64,000 bases of DNA, taken from assembly GCA_029204225.1 (NCBI GenBank), contig CM055097.1, positions 25,823,039-25,887,038 on the forward strand. Direction: 5' to 3'. Positions 37,801 to 52,335 of the stretch are shown piece after piece (positions within the stretch are counted from its first letter, which is position 1; each line of letters starts with the position of its first letter). This DNA comes from Diphasiastrum complanatum (taxonomy: Eukaryota > Streptophyta > Lycopodiopsida > Lycopodiales > Lycopodiaceae). The notes under the pieces were generated by a model. The model was not told the DNA's origin and searched no databases. It saw nothing but the letters and a program-made list of their open reading frames with translations. The position numbers and the translations under genes were made by a program.

Positions 37801-40800
37801 TGGAGGTGTAAGCTGCGCACCTCTCGAAGAGGCTTCAGAATGAAGCAGAGGGCATAGGCTCCAGAATGAAGCAGAGGGCATAGGCTCCAAAATGAAGCAG
37901 AAGGCACAGAATGGTCCCATAAGGAAATGGGAAGATGAGAATGGGCAACTCAAATAAGGAAATTGAAGACTTGTGGTTGTCCCTTGGTACCAGCCCTTTT
38001 GGGGTAAGGGGGAGACCACAATGCGATGGGCGGCTAGGCGGTTGGGGTGGGACACCCAATATGCGGCCCATCCGCATGCGTCCCTGCGGTGGCGTGCGAG
38101 GTCCAGTTTTCCGACAATAAGAAGCTATTGAGGTTGTGGATCTCTTGTCGTAGATCTTTGTTCCACACAATTATACTAATAGGCATATGTATGCTTGAGA
38201 GAAAATTAGCAAGTGTAAACGAATCAAATTGACTACAAAATCTTCTCAGAAATAGGCACTAGATGGCAATAAAGCCTGTCCACCTGTAAAAGTCAACAAA
38301 CCTTATAGGTGGTGAAAACCCTAAACTAACTCCAAAACTTGGCACCTAATAATCATAGATTGCTATCCTTCGTCGTCACACAAACACTCTTTGGTGTGAA
38401 ACTTCAAGTGGGATATTTTGGGAGAGAGATATTTGATTGATGAGCCATAAAATTTGTTGCACTTGTTGGTCACCAAAGAATATAAAGATCTACTCAACAT
38501 TGAAGCAAAATTTGTTCGTACGTAGAAAACAAAATATCCCCTATCTTGACCAAACTTTGATCTTCAAGTTCTTTTGATTGAAAACTTTGATTGACAAGTT
38601 TGAAAGTCATCTTCAGTATGGAATAGAAAGATGCAAAAAGAATCTGAATCAAATTCTTGATAATTGAAGAATCAAATGAAATATTCCATTTTGACCAAAG
38701 TTGACTTTATAATAACTTTAATTGTATGCAAGTCAAAATGAGTGGAAAATGGATCTTAAGGCTTGTAGGATCAGTTCTTAATACCAATCAGCTGGGTAGC
38801 TCTTTAGTTGTTGATGATGGAGGAGACTGGGTATCCCAAGTTGTGTAGGCAGAATACATATGTTTCCTTGTCCTTCATCCTTCTTCATGTTTTAGGTGGC
38901 TCTTGCTCTCTGGTTTATGTATGATCAATGTCCAAGTTTTCTCCTCCTGCTCTTGTATTTTAATCTTTAAGTGGGGCCTCCTCATTAAAAGTTACATCCT
39001 GACTTATTTTGGGTGGGGGCCTCGTACATTTGTTCATACTACTCCAGTACTTCGTCGTTGGACACACACTTACTTTAGGCAATATTCATATGTGGTGTTT
39101 GTTGAGTACACAAGATACATTTGGAATCTTGGATAAACTTTAGAAGATGCAAATTGACAACCAGGGTGCATTAAAAGTTACATCCTGACTTATTTTGGGT
39201 GGGGGCCTCATACATTTGTTTATACTACTTCAGTACTTCGTCGCTGGACAAACTTACTTTAGGCAATATTTATATGTGGTGTTTGTTGAGTACACAAGAT
39301 ACATTTGGAATCTTGGATAAACTTTAGAAGATGCAAATTGACAACCAAGTTGGTTGTTTTTAATAGATATAGGCTTTGGTAATCCACATGACCAAATCTT
39401 CCATGCCACAACTTTTCTTGGAATTTTGTTGCACATGAGAGTGCATGTTGTTTAGGTATAGAAGCTTACAATTGTATAAATACCCTTCTTCAATAGTTTT
39501 AGCCACCCCGTTATAGTTGATGTTCACATCTTTTACTAGACTTTGACTCATTAAATTCAATTGCCACTTTTCATTCGTATTGTAGTGTTGTTAGTGATCA
39601 AAGTTTTTCTCAGAGTCCAAGCAAGCACAAAACGTCCTTAATATATCTTATTGTCCACTTGGCATTTCTACAGGTACTTCACCACAACCCTTCAACATTA
39701 AACACATCAAAATTATCTTCCTCTTCTTGGCCCTCTACTCTTTCTCAACATATTGGCCTATTTGTCTTGTATTGGGCTATCTCCTCTGATGAAGTTGCTA
39801 TTCATGACACTCAAAGGGAAAAATGACCGAACTTACCACAACAACTACCTTGAGTTTTTGGTATGCTTGAGGACAGTTGTTAGTGCTTGGTTTTTCAATG
39901 ATCTAGATCTTTGACAATTGCTTCTCCACTTCCTTGCTTGAGGGTTTGATGCTATTCCCCTTGCCTTGCTAGGGCTTCCCTCCTATTTGGCTCTTACTTT
40001 CTTCTAGAAGTGAATACTTGTTCCAAGTAATCTTGTCTAGTTGCTAAGTGTAACTCTTCTAGTTTTTTCATGCAACCAATGTTGTCTGCAAATGCGTTTG
40101 AAGCTTCAAGATTTTGAAATCTATTTTGGGTCCTAAGGCCCCAAAGAAGGGGCCAAAGGATCCCCATGCGACTATTAGGGCCCAATCATGCCCTAACTGA
40201 AAAGGTCCCAGATACCTTTCCCCTAAGCACTTTTCATCATAAATGGATCATCAAAAGGATTTTTGCACAAAAGATTATGATCTTTGTCAATCACATAAGA
40301 TTGAATGCTTTTGTTTAATTTACATTATGATTCAACCACTTTTATGATATATAGCACCTCCCAATCAAATTTTTATATTCGCACTTGGATTTGTTAGACT
40401 ATAAAAAAAAGACTTACAAATGTCATCAATGTTTTAAACGTTGGAGTTACAAATACTCCAAACATTTGAATGCTACATTGCTTGCGACAATAAGCCATTA
40501 TGTTCCTTCTACATGCAACGAGTTTTCCCAATAAAATCTTGATAGGCATAAAGTAGGCTATTAAAGACAATTGAAACCAAATCATGATCATGCATTGTCT
40601 CATGCCATTGCTCTTGAGAACTATATCCACCCTACAGTAATTTTTTAACCACAAAGCGTTTTTCATTTGATGTAAGACGACATAGGGGCTATGGTCCATG
40701 CGAGGTCTATATGGAACGATTTAGTAATTTTGGTTTCAAGTGTCAAATTTTTAACATTCATAATTGTCAAACCACTAATGGTCAAGTCATTGGATAGTAA

Positions 40801-43800
40801 TTGGGTCAAGTCTATATTAATTTTCAATGAAGATGTAACTTGTAAAATTGGGGCTAGTCCCTTATTACTACCCAAATTAGCAAACATAGGATGACGAAAG
40901 GATAATCACGGGCCTTGTAAAGCATAAATGCAGATGTACATGAACACCATGAAAAGCCAATGACGCCCACAATACAATAAATGCCTGATTGGAAATGGAC
41001 CTTCAATTCATAATTTCAAACATGAAAAAGTAAAATCTTGTAAAATCAGTAGTTATTGGAAACCAAATAAAAAGTGAAACAAGAACAAGGGCACCGAGCT
41101 CACATGTAGATATTTCCATGATCTGCAAGCATGCTTGAGTTCATACACCAAGTCGTCGATGCATATGAGCTCCATAGTATACCTTTTTTTATAGACAAAT
41201 TTCCAGACGTTTGGAACATGTTTCACATTTGGACGTTTGGTTTTCGCCCTACGATTTATCTACGGGTGAATCGTGCCTGCCTTTACCACGGCTATATACA
41301 TTTTTCTGTTCAAGCAAGTTCCTTCAAGACACAAATTTCTCCAGCATCTTTCCACCGGTTGTAACCTGACGTTGCTGTCTTGCTGCCAAAGCACGTCTGC
41401 AAATTTCTCCTCCTCCTGCTTTACATTGGGACTAATCCTCGCTTCTGAGGATTGGCTATATTTCGACTGCCAAGTATTAGTTCAAGCTAGATTCAAATAT
41501 GGTAACCTCAAGTGGCAAGTGCCAGATTATTGTAGGAATAGATCCTTAATGTCAAAGTATACATAGTTGCCCAAACATGTCTCAAAGAACATGCCTAACT
41601 CGAGCTCTCATATTGCTTGAAAAGCTGCTGCAAAATGAGTGATAACTAGGGATTAGCCTAGGTGGGTATGTTTTTCAGAACATGTTGAACCTTGATGGCA
41701 AATCATTGGTGGCAGTTTAGGTAGTGAGTTGGTGTAGTTTGGGCTTTTTGCTGTTAATCAGTTTGTGCATGTTGGATCCTATGAATATTAAGTTTCAATT
41801 TTCAGCTTAATTGTTAGCTTGGACCTCCTAAAGACTGTAGATTTAAGGGCATTGGGAATAAGGTGCAAAAATTGCAACTTTGGTCATGTTCCCTTTTAAT
41901 GTGTGTTTCAGTTTTGTGCAGGCACTACATTTCAAGCCTTCGATCCATACGCTCTGGCTCTTTTGCTCGCTACCTTGACCAGTTAGGTGAGCAGCTAAAA
42001 CTATGTCCAATCTATAAAAAGCGTGATCCTAATACAGATCTATCATTCCATATCTTCTTGCCAGTGTTATGTGAGAGAGATAACACTGTTTAGCTCTAGT
42101 GCAATAGTGGCACAGTGCAATGTCTGGGTTCCAAATGTATACCTTCATGATAGTTCGCATGAAAACAGTTTCTTGATTTATTATTCTTATTCTGTTATGC
42201 TTAGGAAATTACATCATGTTCTACCAAGTAAACTCCTAGAGCATGCCAACTAGATATGATGCAATCACTCTCCATGATAGCTCGAGTTAGGGTTCTGACC
42301 AGCCACAGTCTTTGGATATTAAATAGAAAAGCAATGGGCTTTGGCACTCTCCTATTCTGAAACTTTCTGTTTTAGTGGGAACATTGAGGTGGAAAAGAAT
42401 CCAAATGGAATGCTTTGTTTGACTGATCCATACTGCAAAGCAGTTTTATTTCCTAGCAAGAGATTCACTCATCAGTGGAAAGTAAGAGCATTTAATGCAG
42501 GAAATATAAACTTCGAAAATGCACTGTTTGACTTGGAGTTTTACCGTGAGACCTGACTTCTCATTTGGTCACAAGTCAGTTCAATCGCTTGATTTACTTT
42601 GATGTACATCTCTTTTTCATGCCACTCATCTCTTCATAATAATCTCTTTCTTTGAGCTGCTAGTCATTTACTAGGTCATAAAATGGTTTTGCTGCTTGGA
42701 CAACACTATAGAGGCATTAAGCAGGATGAGCAGAGCATCTCAGGCGATTAATGATAAGTTACTCTCAAACCAATCTGCTATGAAACTAGAGCAAGAAAGT
42801 AGTCATTACATGAAATACCAGTATGTTGCCAAGCTGCTAAGCTTATATGCAGCTTACTTAACTAGACTTGAAATTAGACATTGTAACCAAAAATTATCAT
42901 ACAGTCGTTAGAAAGATAGGGGAAGGTCAAGGTATAGTCAAGTATGCTAGTAGTACTGGTGCTGCATACTTTTTATGGTTGTCATTCATGGGTGATCCGA
43001 CGGATTTCATGTGGCATCTAAGCTAGTCATCTCCTCTAGCTGACATCAACTGCTCCTAGATGGCATGGTGGTAATTATTTTTTAATTTGTTTTAAATTGT
43101 CTCTCAGTGACAAGTTAAAACAGGCAATCTGCTTTATTGTGATTGTGTTAACCTCATTATTGAGTGAGAAGAATCTTTATGATGAAGAAGTATATCACCA
43201 CTTTGTTGCAGCCTCCAAAATCATGAACACTCTTGAGATTGGGGCTGCACCACAATCTTCAAGCACTTTGTTGATTTAGTCATTTTTTGAACAGATTGAA
43301 AAAGTAATAATGAAAATTTGCGCTAAGGCTGGATTGTGGAACAGGTTGGCAGGATTGCTTGCTCCCAAAGGCCTTGGAAAGTATGGTGCGCTGTTTGTAT
43401 GATGGCCTTCTGATTATAATTTCAACATGTGTTTTTGTTTGAAACTAAGGGCCCAAATCTTCCAGGTTTTGCACACCACTTAATCATCTACAATGGAAAC
43501 CTTTTTTGTGTGAAAGATGACTTGATCATGGTCTTCCACTACCTTTAAAAGAGCATAGGAGAGAGATGTATCAGGTTCTCTTAGAGCACCTCCAGCATTG
43601 GAGATATAAACAGTGATAAATTTTGAGTTAAAATAATTGTGACTTGATTGTTTTTGTTCCAGTAATTCATCAGTTCCTATTTGAAATGGGAAGCAATATC
43701 TTTCACCATTTAGTGATGCAGGCAATTCTGTGTAGAGGTTAGGTAATTGTTGGTTGAAGTTTAGGTATGGCAAGCCTGTTAAATGCTTGCTAAACCATAT

Positions 43801-45461
43801 AGGTGTCATGCAACCGAGGGTCCCAGAGATGAGTAGATACCTGAACCAAAAGCTTCCTGACAGGATGAATCGGGTGAAAGATTATCAATCAAGGTGCCAT
43901 TGTTTGAGAAACTTTTGCTAATGTGACAACCAATCAGCCTATGTCTATTGACAAGAACAATACACAATTGTGGGGTTCTAGTTTGTGGACGTTCCGATTT
44001 AGAGTTTAAGTTTTTAGTCACTTTCTAATGTTAGCTTTCTGGCCTTTTAGAGCTTGAACCTAGCGAAGATCTTACATAAAAGCTAGCCATGATCGTTTAG
44101 CACTCCAAGTTTCACCTGTGCTAAGTTACTGATATAACAGGAAGTTGAGGCTGCTATTGGCGGTCAACTGTCAAGGATTATGCTTCTGAGTTTGAAGTAT
44201 AGTTGCATGTTCCAAAGGGCTGGGAAAAATCAACAAGTGCCAAATTAAGAGGTTGATAGGTAGCACTGTTGTAGTATACGAATGGCCTACCTTCTAAAAA
44301 AAAGGTTATTTGCTGAGGAAAGCATCTTTCTCCAATGCATGGATAGTACTTTTTATGGTGAAGTTACTGTTGCAGTCTCTATATGCTTTTGCAAGGTAAC
44401 AAGCATCTCTTGACACATTTTGTTTGCATTTTGCAGAATGGGTATGGCGATGCATTATTAGGCAACAAATATTGAGAGTGTTTGCAGTGCTACTGGGTAC
44501 CATGACAGTTGCAGTTTTGATTGCCGAGGCAACACTGCTTCCTAGTGGTGTTGATTTGTCACTTTTCTCAGTATTAATAAACTCAGCTCGTTACAGGGAG
44601 ATTCTGGTGCAGGTATTCGATTATTCCCTACTAAAAAGCAGTGGCACAACAAGAATCCATGTAGTGAATGGGTGTGAATGCTTCTATACTAATTTTTCTA
44701 TGAGTTGTATGTGTGAGAATTTGCCAAAAATTGCCAAATCTAGCTTGATCAAACCATGCAAATTGTACATAGGTGGGTCCCACACGTGTGAATCCTTGTT
44801 GGCACGTGTGAGGTGAGGTCAAAGTAGTTTAGATCTCATTCATAGGATTAGTTAGGCTTGTTCGGTCCTAATTCTTAAATTATAGGGCCAAATTCCTTGA
44901 ATCATGGAGGTGGATAGCCAACCTAGTCACCAACTTGGCAAAACTCTAGGGTTAGGTAAGATAGACAAATTAGGGCAAAAATGGTCAATCATCTTCCTTA
45001 TTACATGCTGGATTTTCACCTAACTTGAGGTGGGGAAGAGCTTATTGTACATACAATCCATCATTCCATAGTGAGGAGTTAGAATTTTTGGAGCAAATTG
45101 GCAATCTTGAGTTTTCTACACATTTGTCTTGAGTTTTTGTGAATGCTTTGGTATCTAAACTTAATTACACTTAATCTCTGATAATAGGCTGTACTAGAGG
45201 CCGTACCACACACGTGTGGGATTGGAATTCCATGTTTGATCAATGGTTTCGATTGCTCGTGGGATCCAATATTACTTTTCAAGATCAAGATTTTGTGACT
45301 AGTTTTGCAATAGATAGGTGTATCAATCAATCAATCACTCTTGGAGCCTTATGTAGGTTCATTTATGGTCCTTTGTACTGTACTTTTAACATGGTATCAA
45401 AGACAAGCACAAGAGGATAGTCTTGATCAAAGGACAATCCATTTTTAGCAAGTTTGTTGCT

Positions 45462-45495
<34 letters not shown>

Positions 45496-48400
45496 CTTTA
45501 TTAACGTCTTTTCCATGCCAAAAGGCGTATAAGACGAGCAAGTACATCAGATAAAGTGGAACCAAGACGGAACAATGCCGTCAAACAACATAACTAAACC
45601 AAAACTAACTAAGAAGAGGATAATGTCCAGGGTTATATGGTACGTAGACCATTTATAGATTCATCCGGCATCTCTTCAGTGCTCTAACTATCTCACTAAC
45701 TCTGAACAGTCTCAGATATCTCATTAATAGTAGCAGGTTTAATATCTACAAAACAGATGATACCATCTTCATCCAAGTATGTTGTGGTGCCCCGCAGTGT
45801 AGATCTCTTCCCTAGCGCTTCATGACGACCAATGGCAGATGCAAAGCGTATAACAAGAGTACCTGGATCTTTCTTTGGTCGCCATGCAGTATCCATATCT
45901 TTGTGGTGGTGTTGAAGACTCTCTTCAAGAAACTTTTTAGCTTCACCAACAGCATCATGGGAGTTCGTAATACCTCTGACTCGGACATTAAGAGCCTTTT
46001 GCTCTCGCAAACGGCTCTCGGTGAACGTAGCTGAGATAAAAGAAGGTGGAGGTGGTAGAACAGCAGTATTAGGACCTGTAAGCACATTTGCTCAGGATCG
46101 GACAACAGTATGATGCTGTTCCACTTGACTTTCAAGCTGCTGGATCTTAGCTGAAGTAGTCGAATGAGAGGAAGCTTTGATTTTGACAGCTGCCATCGCG
46201 CGAGAGAGAGAAAGCTAGTCTTGAGATGGCGAGTTCAAATCAAGTCTCAGGTTGAAGATTTGGATCCAAACTTGGTGAGGGTCGGTAGCTGTACTTCCCA
46301 CACGTGTGGGCACCTTTGTACCAGTATTTAATCTTCATCATTCACAAGATCCAAACAATTGCATTCTATGTCATCTTGATAAGTTTTTTGTTGCTAGTTT
46401 TAGGAAAAGCATCAAAGTATGTTTGCCATCAATTAGATTTGGCTTAGTGTCATGAGATCTAATTATTTGAGGCTGAGTTCAAGCCCTTTAAATGTGTTTC
46501 ACAGGTCTTGAAGAACCACCAAGAAGAGGAGGAGAGATTTAGCCATGTTTTCTACTTGATTTGATAGTTCTTTGATAGAATCTCATCTTATCTCCATTCT
46601 ATCTTTTTGAGGGAGGAGTGTGAGGGCTGTGACTAGAAGTCGAAAGAGAGGGCTAGAAGTCAAGTTTGAGATAATCAAGACAAGTGAAACCTTTGTGACT
46701 TTCTAGATTCAAATCACTCCCAATTTTCTTGAGCATTGTTTTGTAGAATCCTTCCTAAGTGTTCTTTTATCAAGATCATGGGGATCTTGCCACTTATGTC
46801 TTTGTGAACATCAAGTGAGTTGCTAGTGAGGCAAGTTTTGGAAAAGAATCTAGGGAGTGTTGAGAAGTTCAATCTACTTTGTGTTTATTGATTTTCTCAA
46901 GAGTCCAGCCGTGAGAATATGAAAGCAATTGACATAAGAAGATGTAATAGGTGCATATTGTGGGGTTAAAGAATTGACCTGTAATTTCATGGGCTTAATG
47001 CATGGGCATTGGATCAACATTCTTTTGCTCCAGAGTAGCAGCAAGTGGCATGGCCTTCACAAGAGCAGAAGGTTGAAGTGAGGCTGCATGATATTGTAAT
47101 GGTCCTCGTAATCTTGCAATGTAGAGAATTACAACTCACAAGCACAAAAGATTAGGAATTCTGTATGATAATCTAGTAAATCTATCATTTTCCTCACATA
47201 TAGTCGTGTGCTCTGAATGGTGGTCCTTGGAAGTTGCGCCTTTGTTTTTAAGTAACTCGAGGTCAATCATACCATCCCTCATGTCTTGCTTGAAAGTTGT
47301 CTACATAATTTTTTTTCGGATGTCCAATCCATGACATCTTGCTTATGAACATATGAAAGCTTGACAATCCATACATAAAGTAGCTAGTTGTATCCGCTGC
47401 ATTGTCACTCTTCTTATACATTCCAAAAAATGTCTAAAGCTAAGCAAACCAATTTCCAACTCATTGCCAAGTATTGACTAAGTAGTTTGTCAATATGTGG
47501 GAGAGTTTGTTATAGAAAGTGCTACAGATTGATCTAGATGGATGATTCACGTTTAACATCAAAAGATGATCACAAAAGTTGAGGTTCTTCTTTTTGACTA
47601 TGCTAAGTTGGCATTACTATTGACTAAAGTCAATACAAAGCTTAGACGATGCTGTATGTGCAATGATAAGAGAGAAAAACTTGACCAATGTTTCAAACTT
47701 GTTGACATCGAAAGATAGATAGATAGATAAATATCTAATAGATAGATATCTCAATTTATATGAATCTTGAGAATCCGTTAAATGAAAAAATATGTTTAGA
47801 AAATGATTGATGCAAAGTAAGTAAGATGAGATCCATTTTAATCTTTGTGACTCCCTTCTAGAGCTGTGTTTGACATGGTCATATGTTTCAAGTGGGCCTC
47901 AAAGTTCATCTTGGTGAATCCAAGTTGATAAAATGGATGCTATAATTGGAGATCAACTCTTCTAGCAAGGGAAGATTTGCAGTTAAGACACTCGGTCTGT
48001 GTTGTGCTCAAATTTGGTGATGTTGATGAAGTACTAGTCATGGGGATGAAATCATATGTGGGAAAGAAACAAAATGGTTTGGCAAAAAGTGGTTGATCTA
48101 TAAATATTCAAATCAAAGTACAAGGTTTATGGTTGATGGTTTAGAACTTGTTTCTGGAACAAAAATATATTTTATTTATTTTATTTTTACAGTTTCCCTT
48201 GAAATTTTTTGTGGGGAACTGTATGAAAGGGTGGAAGTATGCCACTTTATTAGCAGTAGGTTGTTAAACAAGTGCATATTGAGGGAAGTGCTTTTGGATT
48301 CATGAGCTATTGCAAGTAATTGCCACTCTTAATGCTGTGAAAGACAACTTAATAGCCTACTTTACGGGTAAGTTGTCAATAATTTAGAAATCATGACATG

Positions 48401-51400
48401 GATAAATGAGCTGATTTTTTTCTCTGAAAATTGGATCCGATAGGTGGTTGAAATTCAGCCGTACATGGCCTGGAAACAATCATTGACTTTCAGCTTCCAA
48501 AACCAATCTATAAAGGCCTAAAGACTTGTGGTATCAAGGCAGAGTGTGTGTTGCTTGTGGCATTCTCTGGTCTTCTCCTATGTGTTAATCAACCATCAAA
48601 AGTTTCTGTAATCTCAGGTGCTTTCCCATTTAGTTGGATCGAGTGAGATTGTAACCCTGACTATTTTCACTCCAGCATCTTTTTGGTTTGCTGTATATTT
48701 CTATCCATAATTGACCAGATCAATATAGCTCTAGCCTCTATGCAATGTTATTTTTGCCTGTTTCTAGTATGTCATTATGTTGTTCTTCTAATGCATTGAT
48801 TGATCATTTCTAAGTTCATTTAACACTAACTAAACTATCAAAAGACTCGTGCTATCAAGGCAGAGTGTCTCTGGTCCTCTCCTGTGTTAATCAGCCATCA
48901 AAAGTTTCTGTAATCTCAGTGCTTTTCCATTTAGCTGGATCGAGTGAGATTGTAACCTTGACTATTTTCACTCCAGCATCTTTTTGGTTTGCTGTATATT
49001 TCTATCCATAATTGACCGGATCAATATAGCTCTAGCCTCTATGCAATGTTATTTTTGCCTGTTTCCAGTTTGTCATTATGTTGTTCTTCTAATGCATTAA
49101 AATCATTTCTTAGTTCATTTAACACTAACTAAACTATCAAAAGTCTTCTATCCAAATCTCTTCTTTTTTGCACATACACACGCACACACATGTACTCCAA
49201 AATTTTAATCAATTGAGAAAAGTATTTGCTTTTGGTTGTGGGAAGTTTGTACACAATATTAGGAGGATCTCATGATAGACACTGATTATCCCATACCCAT
49301 TGACAGTTACACGGAAGAGATGCCACCCTCAGGTAGTGCTACCTTGAGAACTCTAACTTGCATCTGCACACAGATACACTCTAGTAGAAAAAGCAAGTGC
49401 TTAATCAATTACGAGAGGAGCATAGAAATCCTTAACTTAGACATATGGAGGGGAGGAGCTCCATGAAGAGCCAGCTCACCTAGCACCTTACTATAGGTGC
49501 CCTTCCTGAAATTAGACTCAGTACATAAATCTAGTTATGGCCTGTGGAAATTCTGGCTATAAAGGTGCACATGTCACATTGCATTCATGACTTAGAGCAT
49601 AAGAATTGCTAGTAGCGATAGTTTTGACTTTTAAACATCATCATATGATGAAATGTGATGACATTAAGGTTTTATTTACTTTGCAATGTCCTTATTATAT
49701 GGTACATTGCTTCATCTTGGAATAAGTTCGAAGTGATTCAAGGCTTAAAATTTCCTTGATTAATTTTCATGCAGCAATATTTCTAAGGATATGTTTTGCA
49801 TGCAGGTTCTGGCATTTCTACCATTGGTGTATATGTGTGCTTGCACATACTTCTCCCTTTTCAAGCTTGGAATGTTCACCTTCTATTATTTTGTACCCAA
49901 ATACACCAACTCTGTGAGCCTCCTTATGATTTGTTCGTAAGTTTCAACAGACTCGTTTTTGAATCATATGTTTTCAATAGAGTCAAAACTAGTGGTTGAA
50001 GGCTTTTCATCCTTCAAGTACATAAGCAATTACAATTTGTGATATTAATTGATATCTTGCTAATATGTTTTAGATATACCAAACCATGTCTACATCTTGA
50101 GTTTTACATTTTGTTAATAGACATACTGTAAAATTTAGACTGTACAAAATTATCAGGATTCATCTGTGTCAATTGCTAAAATTAGACTTTAAACTTTACC
50201 TTACAAGAAGATGTTTTTGTTTCCTAATTGCAAAAGCATTTGTGTCAAAGTTTTAGGATGTAATCTGCCTCATATGAAGTATTCGTTGTCTTTGTACACA
50301 GGTTTGTTTTGCATGACATATGCTGTATATCTCTGCGGCTTCTAGAAGATCTTGTGCCAGTATCTCATTTCTAGTATCCTGAGACCCATGACATATATCC
50401 TCATCCTCTACTACCTCATCCAAATAAACCTGTTTTAAATTTTTTTAAAAATATGAAAAGACGATATCTTGAAGTAGGAGTGCCTGATCAATGAGCTATA
50501 AATTGCTATGAACTCATGAAGCAATAAAGATTAGAAAGATCCGCACCACTTAAGCAAAATCTTTCTGACAAAGAGCAGAATATCTCTTTGTTTTGGCAAG
50601 GCAAGGGCGACAACTGTATGGAGAGCCGTGGTGAGAATTGTGTCCTAGGACTCCAGAGCAACATCATATGGGAACTGGAGTAAGGTTGTTGTGAGAGAAT
50701 CCTGGTATCTCGGTGCTCGGTTAGGGATAGAGGTAGGGTGTACGATATGTCCAAGATCCAAAAAGAGGTGTGAATGGTTAGGTAGGTGATGGAAGTCATG
50801 TCATTCCTAGAATGGAGTTGACTAAATCATATTAGAAATCACATAACTAAACCATACAACAATAGAGAGAGAATGATGGAAGCCGAAAACACTTGCTCAA
50901 TTAGTAGGATCATATTACTGGACATTAGGGGTAGTAAATATCTGGAAAATAATTTTGGTTTTTTTTGTTTTCTAGATTTGGCAAACTACATATGGGCATC
51001 AAGTCAATGTCCTCATGAGCTCATACCACAAGACATGTAGACGTTTTAATGTCGAACTTCTGATGCGAGAACTGATGGTATTAGTTGCATACTGTCATGG
51101 GCATTGACGTTAACCACTTGTGGCCATCAGCCACTAAACTCCTGAACATGCAAACTCTAGTCTAGAACTACTATGAATTTGTTGCATATAGTCATTTGGC
51201 CATAAACTCCAAAATCATAGTTAGAAAAATTAGAGAAGATGAAAAACGACAACACACTTGGGAGTGAATAGGATTTTTTTTAATTTTTCAGCTTACATAT
51301 ATATATTTTTTGTAGAATGCTTTGTTGTCTACAGGTAGCTTCAACCCTTTTGAAGCAGGGATATCCGTTTCACCAATTCCATCCCAACTACAACTCTTGA

Positions 51401-52263
51401 GATTCCCATAATCATCTCAACTTTACGCTATAGTTGATGAAATTATATTTCAATTTGACAAAACCCATGGAAAGATTGGTAAAAGTGAGTTTCTTGATGA
51501 GGAAAATTCAATCCTTTCATTGAGTAAGAGCGTATTCTCTTAACACAATGATCACAGCTTACAACATTGGCCCATCCGACATTTCGATCTTTAATAATAA
51601 GTTCATTACGATTGTACTAAGGTGCCAAGGGATAGTCAGCATAAAAATATTTCCTTGGACAACTTCTCTAAGATATTAACACATTATGATGATGCATGAA
51701 TTATCATCTTGATTCTTAAAAGTAGTTAATTTGCCTTTCCAAATTGATACTATTCCTATTGTTAAATCACCAGTAGATGATTTGGCCATCATAGGTTCAC
51801 TAGGATTGTGACTTGCAACTTCAGAGCAAAAGTATCAGATCTTGGTGATTTGAAAAGAAAATTCTGATTGGATACATATACTTGCTAGGCTACTTTTCAT
51901 TACTACCCTGTAATCTAAGAATATCACTATTGTACCATAGTCTGAAATGGTTTCTTAGATGACTTTAACTACTAAAATTAGACAGTATCTGCTAAACATT
52001 TGGAACAATCCATGGTTGAAGAATTAGCCATGCTTCTTCAAAGGTGGAGATTTGATGACTGTGTCCCACCGAATTCAAAATAAAAAAAACCCTGTCTGTG
52101 AAGAGGCATGCATGAGTGCGGGGGGGGACTCTTTTTTTGCGAAAAGGACCAGTCCCCTTTTTTTTAACAAAGGCGCCTTGCCTTGAGCAATCAAAGGGTA
52201 TAACATTTCTGTGCCTGTAAAACTAAGGTTGCCTGTGAAGTTTTCTGGTGCTCTTGGCAAGGC

Positions 52264-52335
<72 letters not shown>

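Larger units (their letters stand above)
35948..38116 (+). mobile_element. complete non-autonomous LTR retrotransposon in intron 7
   Basis: The 2169-bp element has all cis structures: a 5' LTR (35948-36234), a primer-binding site (36235-36246), a polypurine tract (37789-37797) and a 3' LTR (37798-38116). It is bounded by a perfect 5-bp target duplication ATAAG (35943-35947 and 38117-38121). There is no gag or pol; it would depend on proteins of an autonomous copia-type element. The interior holds about six 80-bp tandem units and two further primer-binding-site-like words. It is oriented with the host gene, unlike most insertions here. Confidence 0.85.

Noticed and set aside
43480-44021. Two adjoining minus-strand ORFs in intron 8
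   Set aside because: No recognised motif, and they are broken at the join; not enough to call a gene.
44660-46330. CACACGTGTG words as LTR ends or a regulatory cluster
   Set aside because: They occur at about 44779, 45209 and 46301 but do not flank matching sequence, and the last lies inside the retroposon insert.
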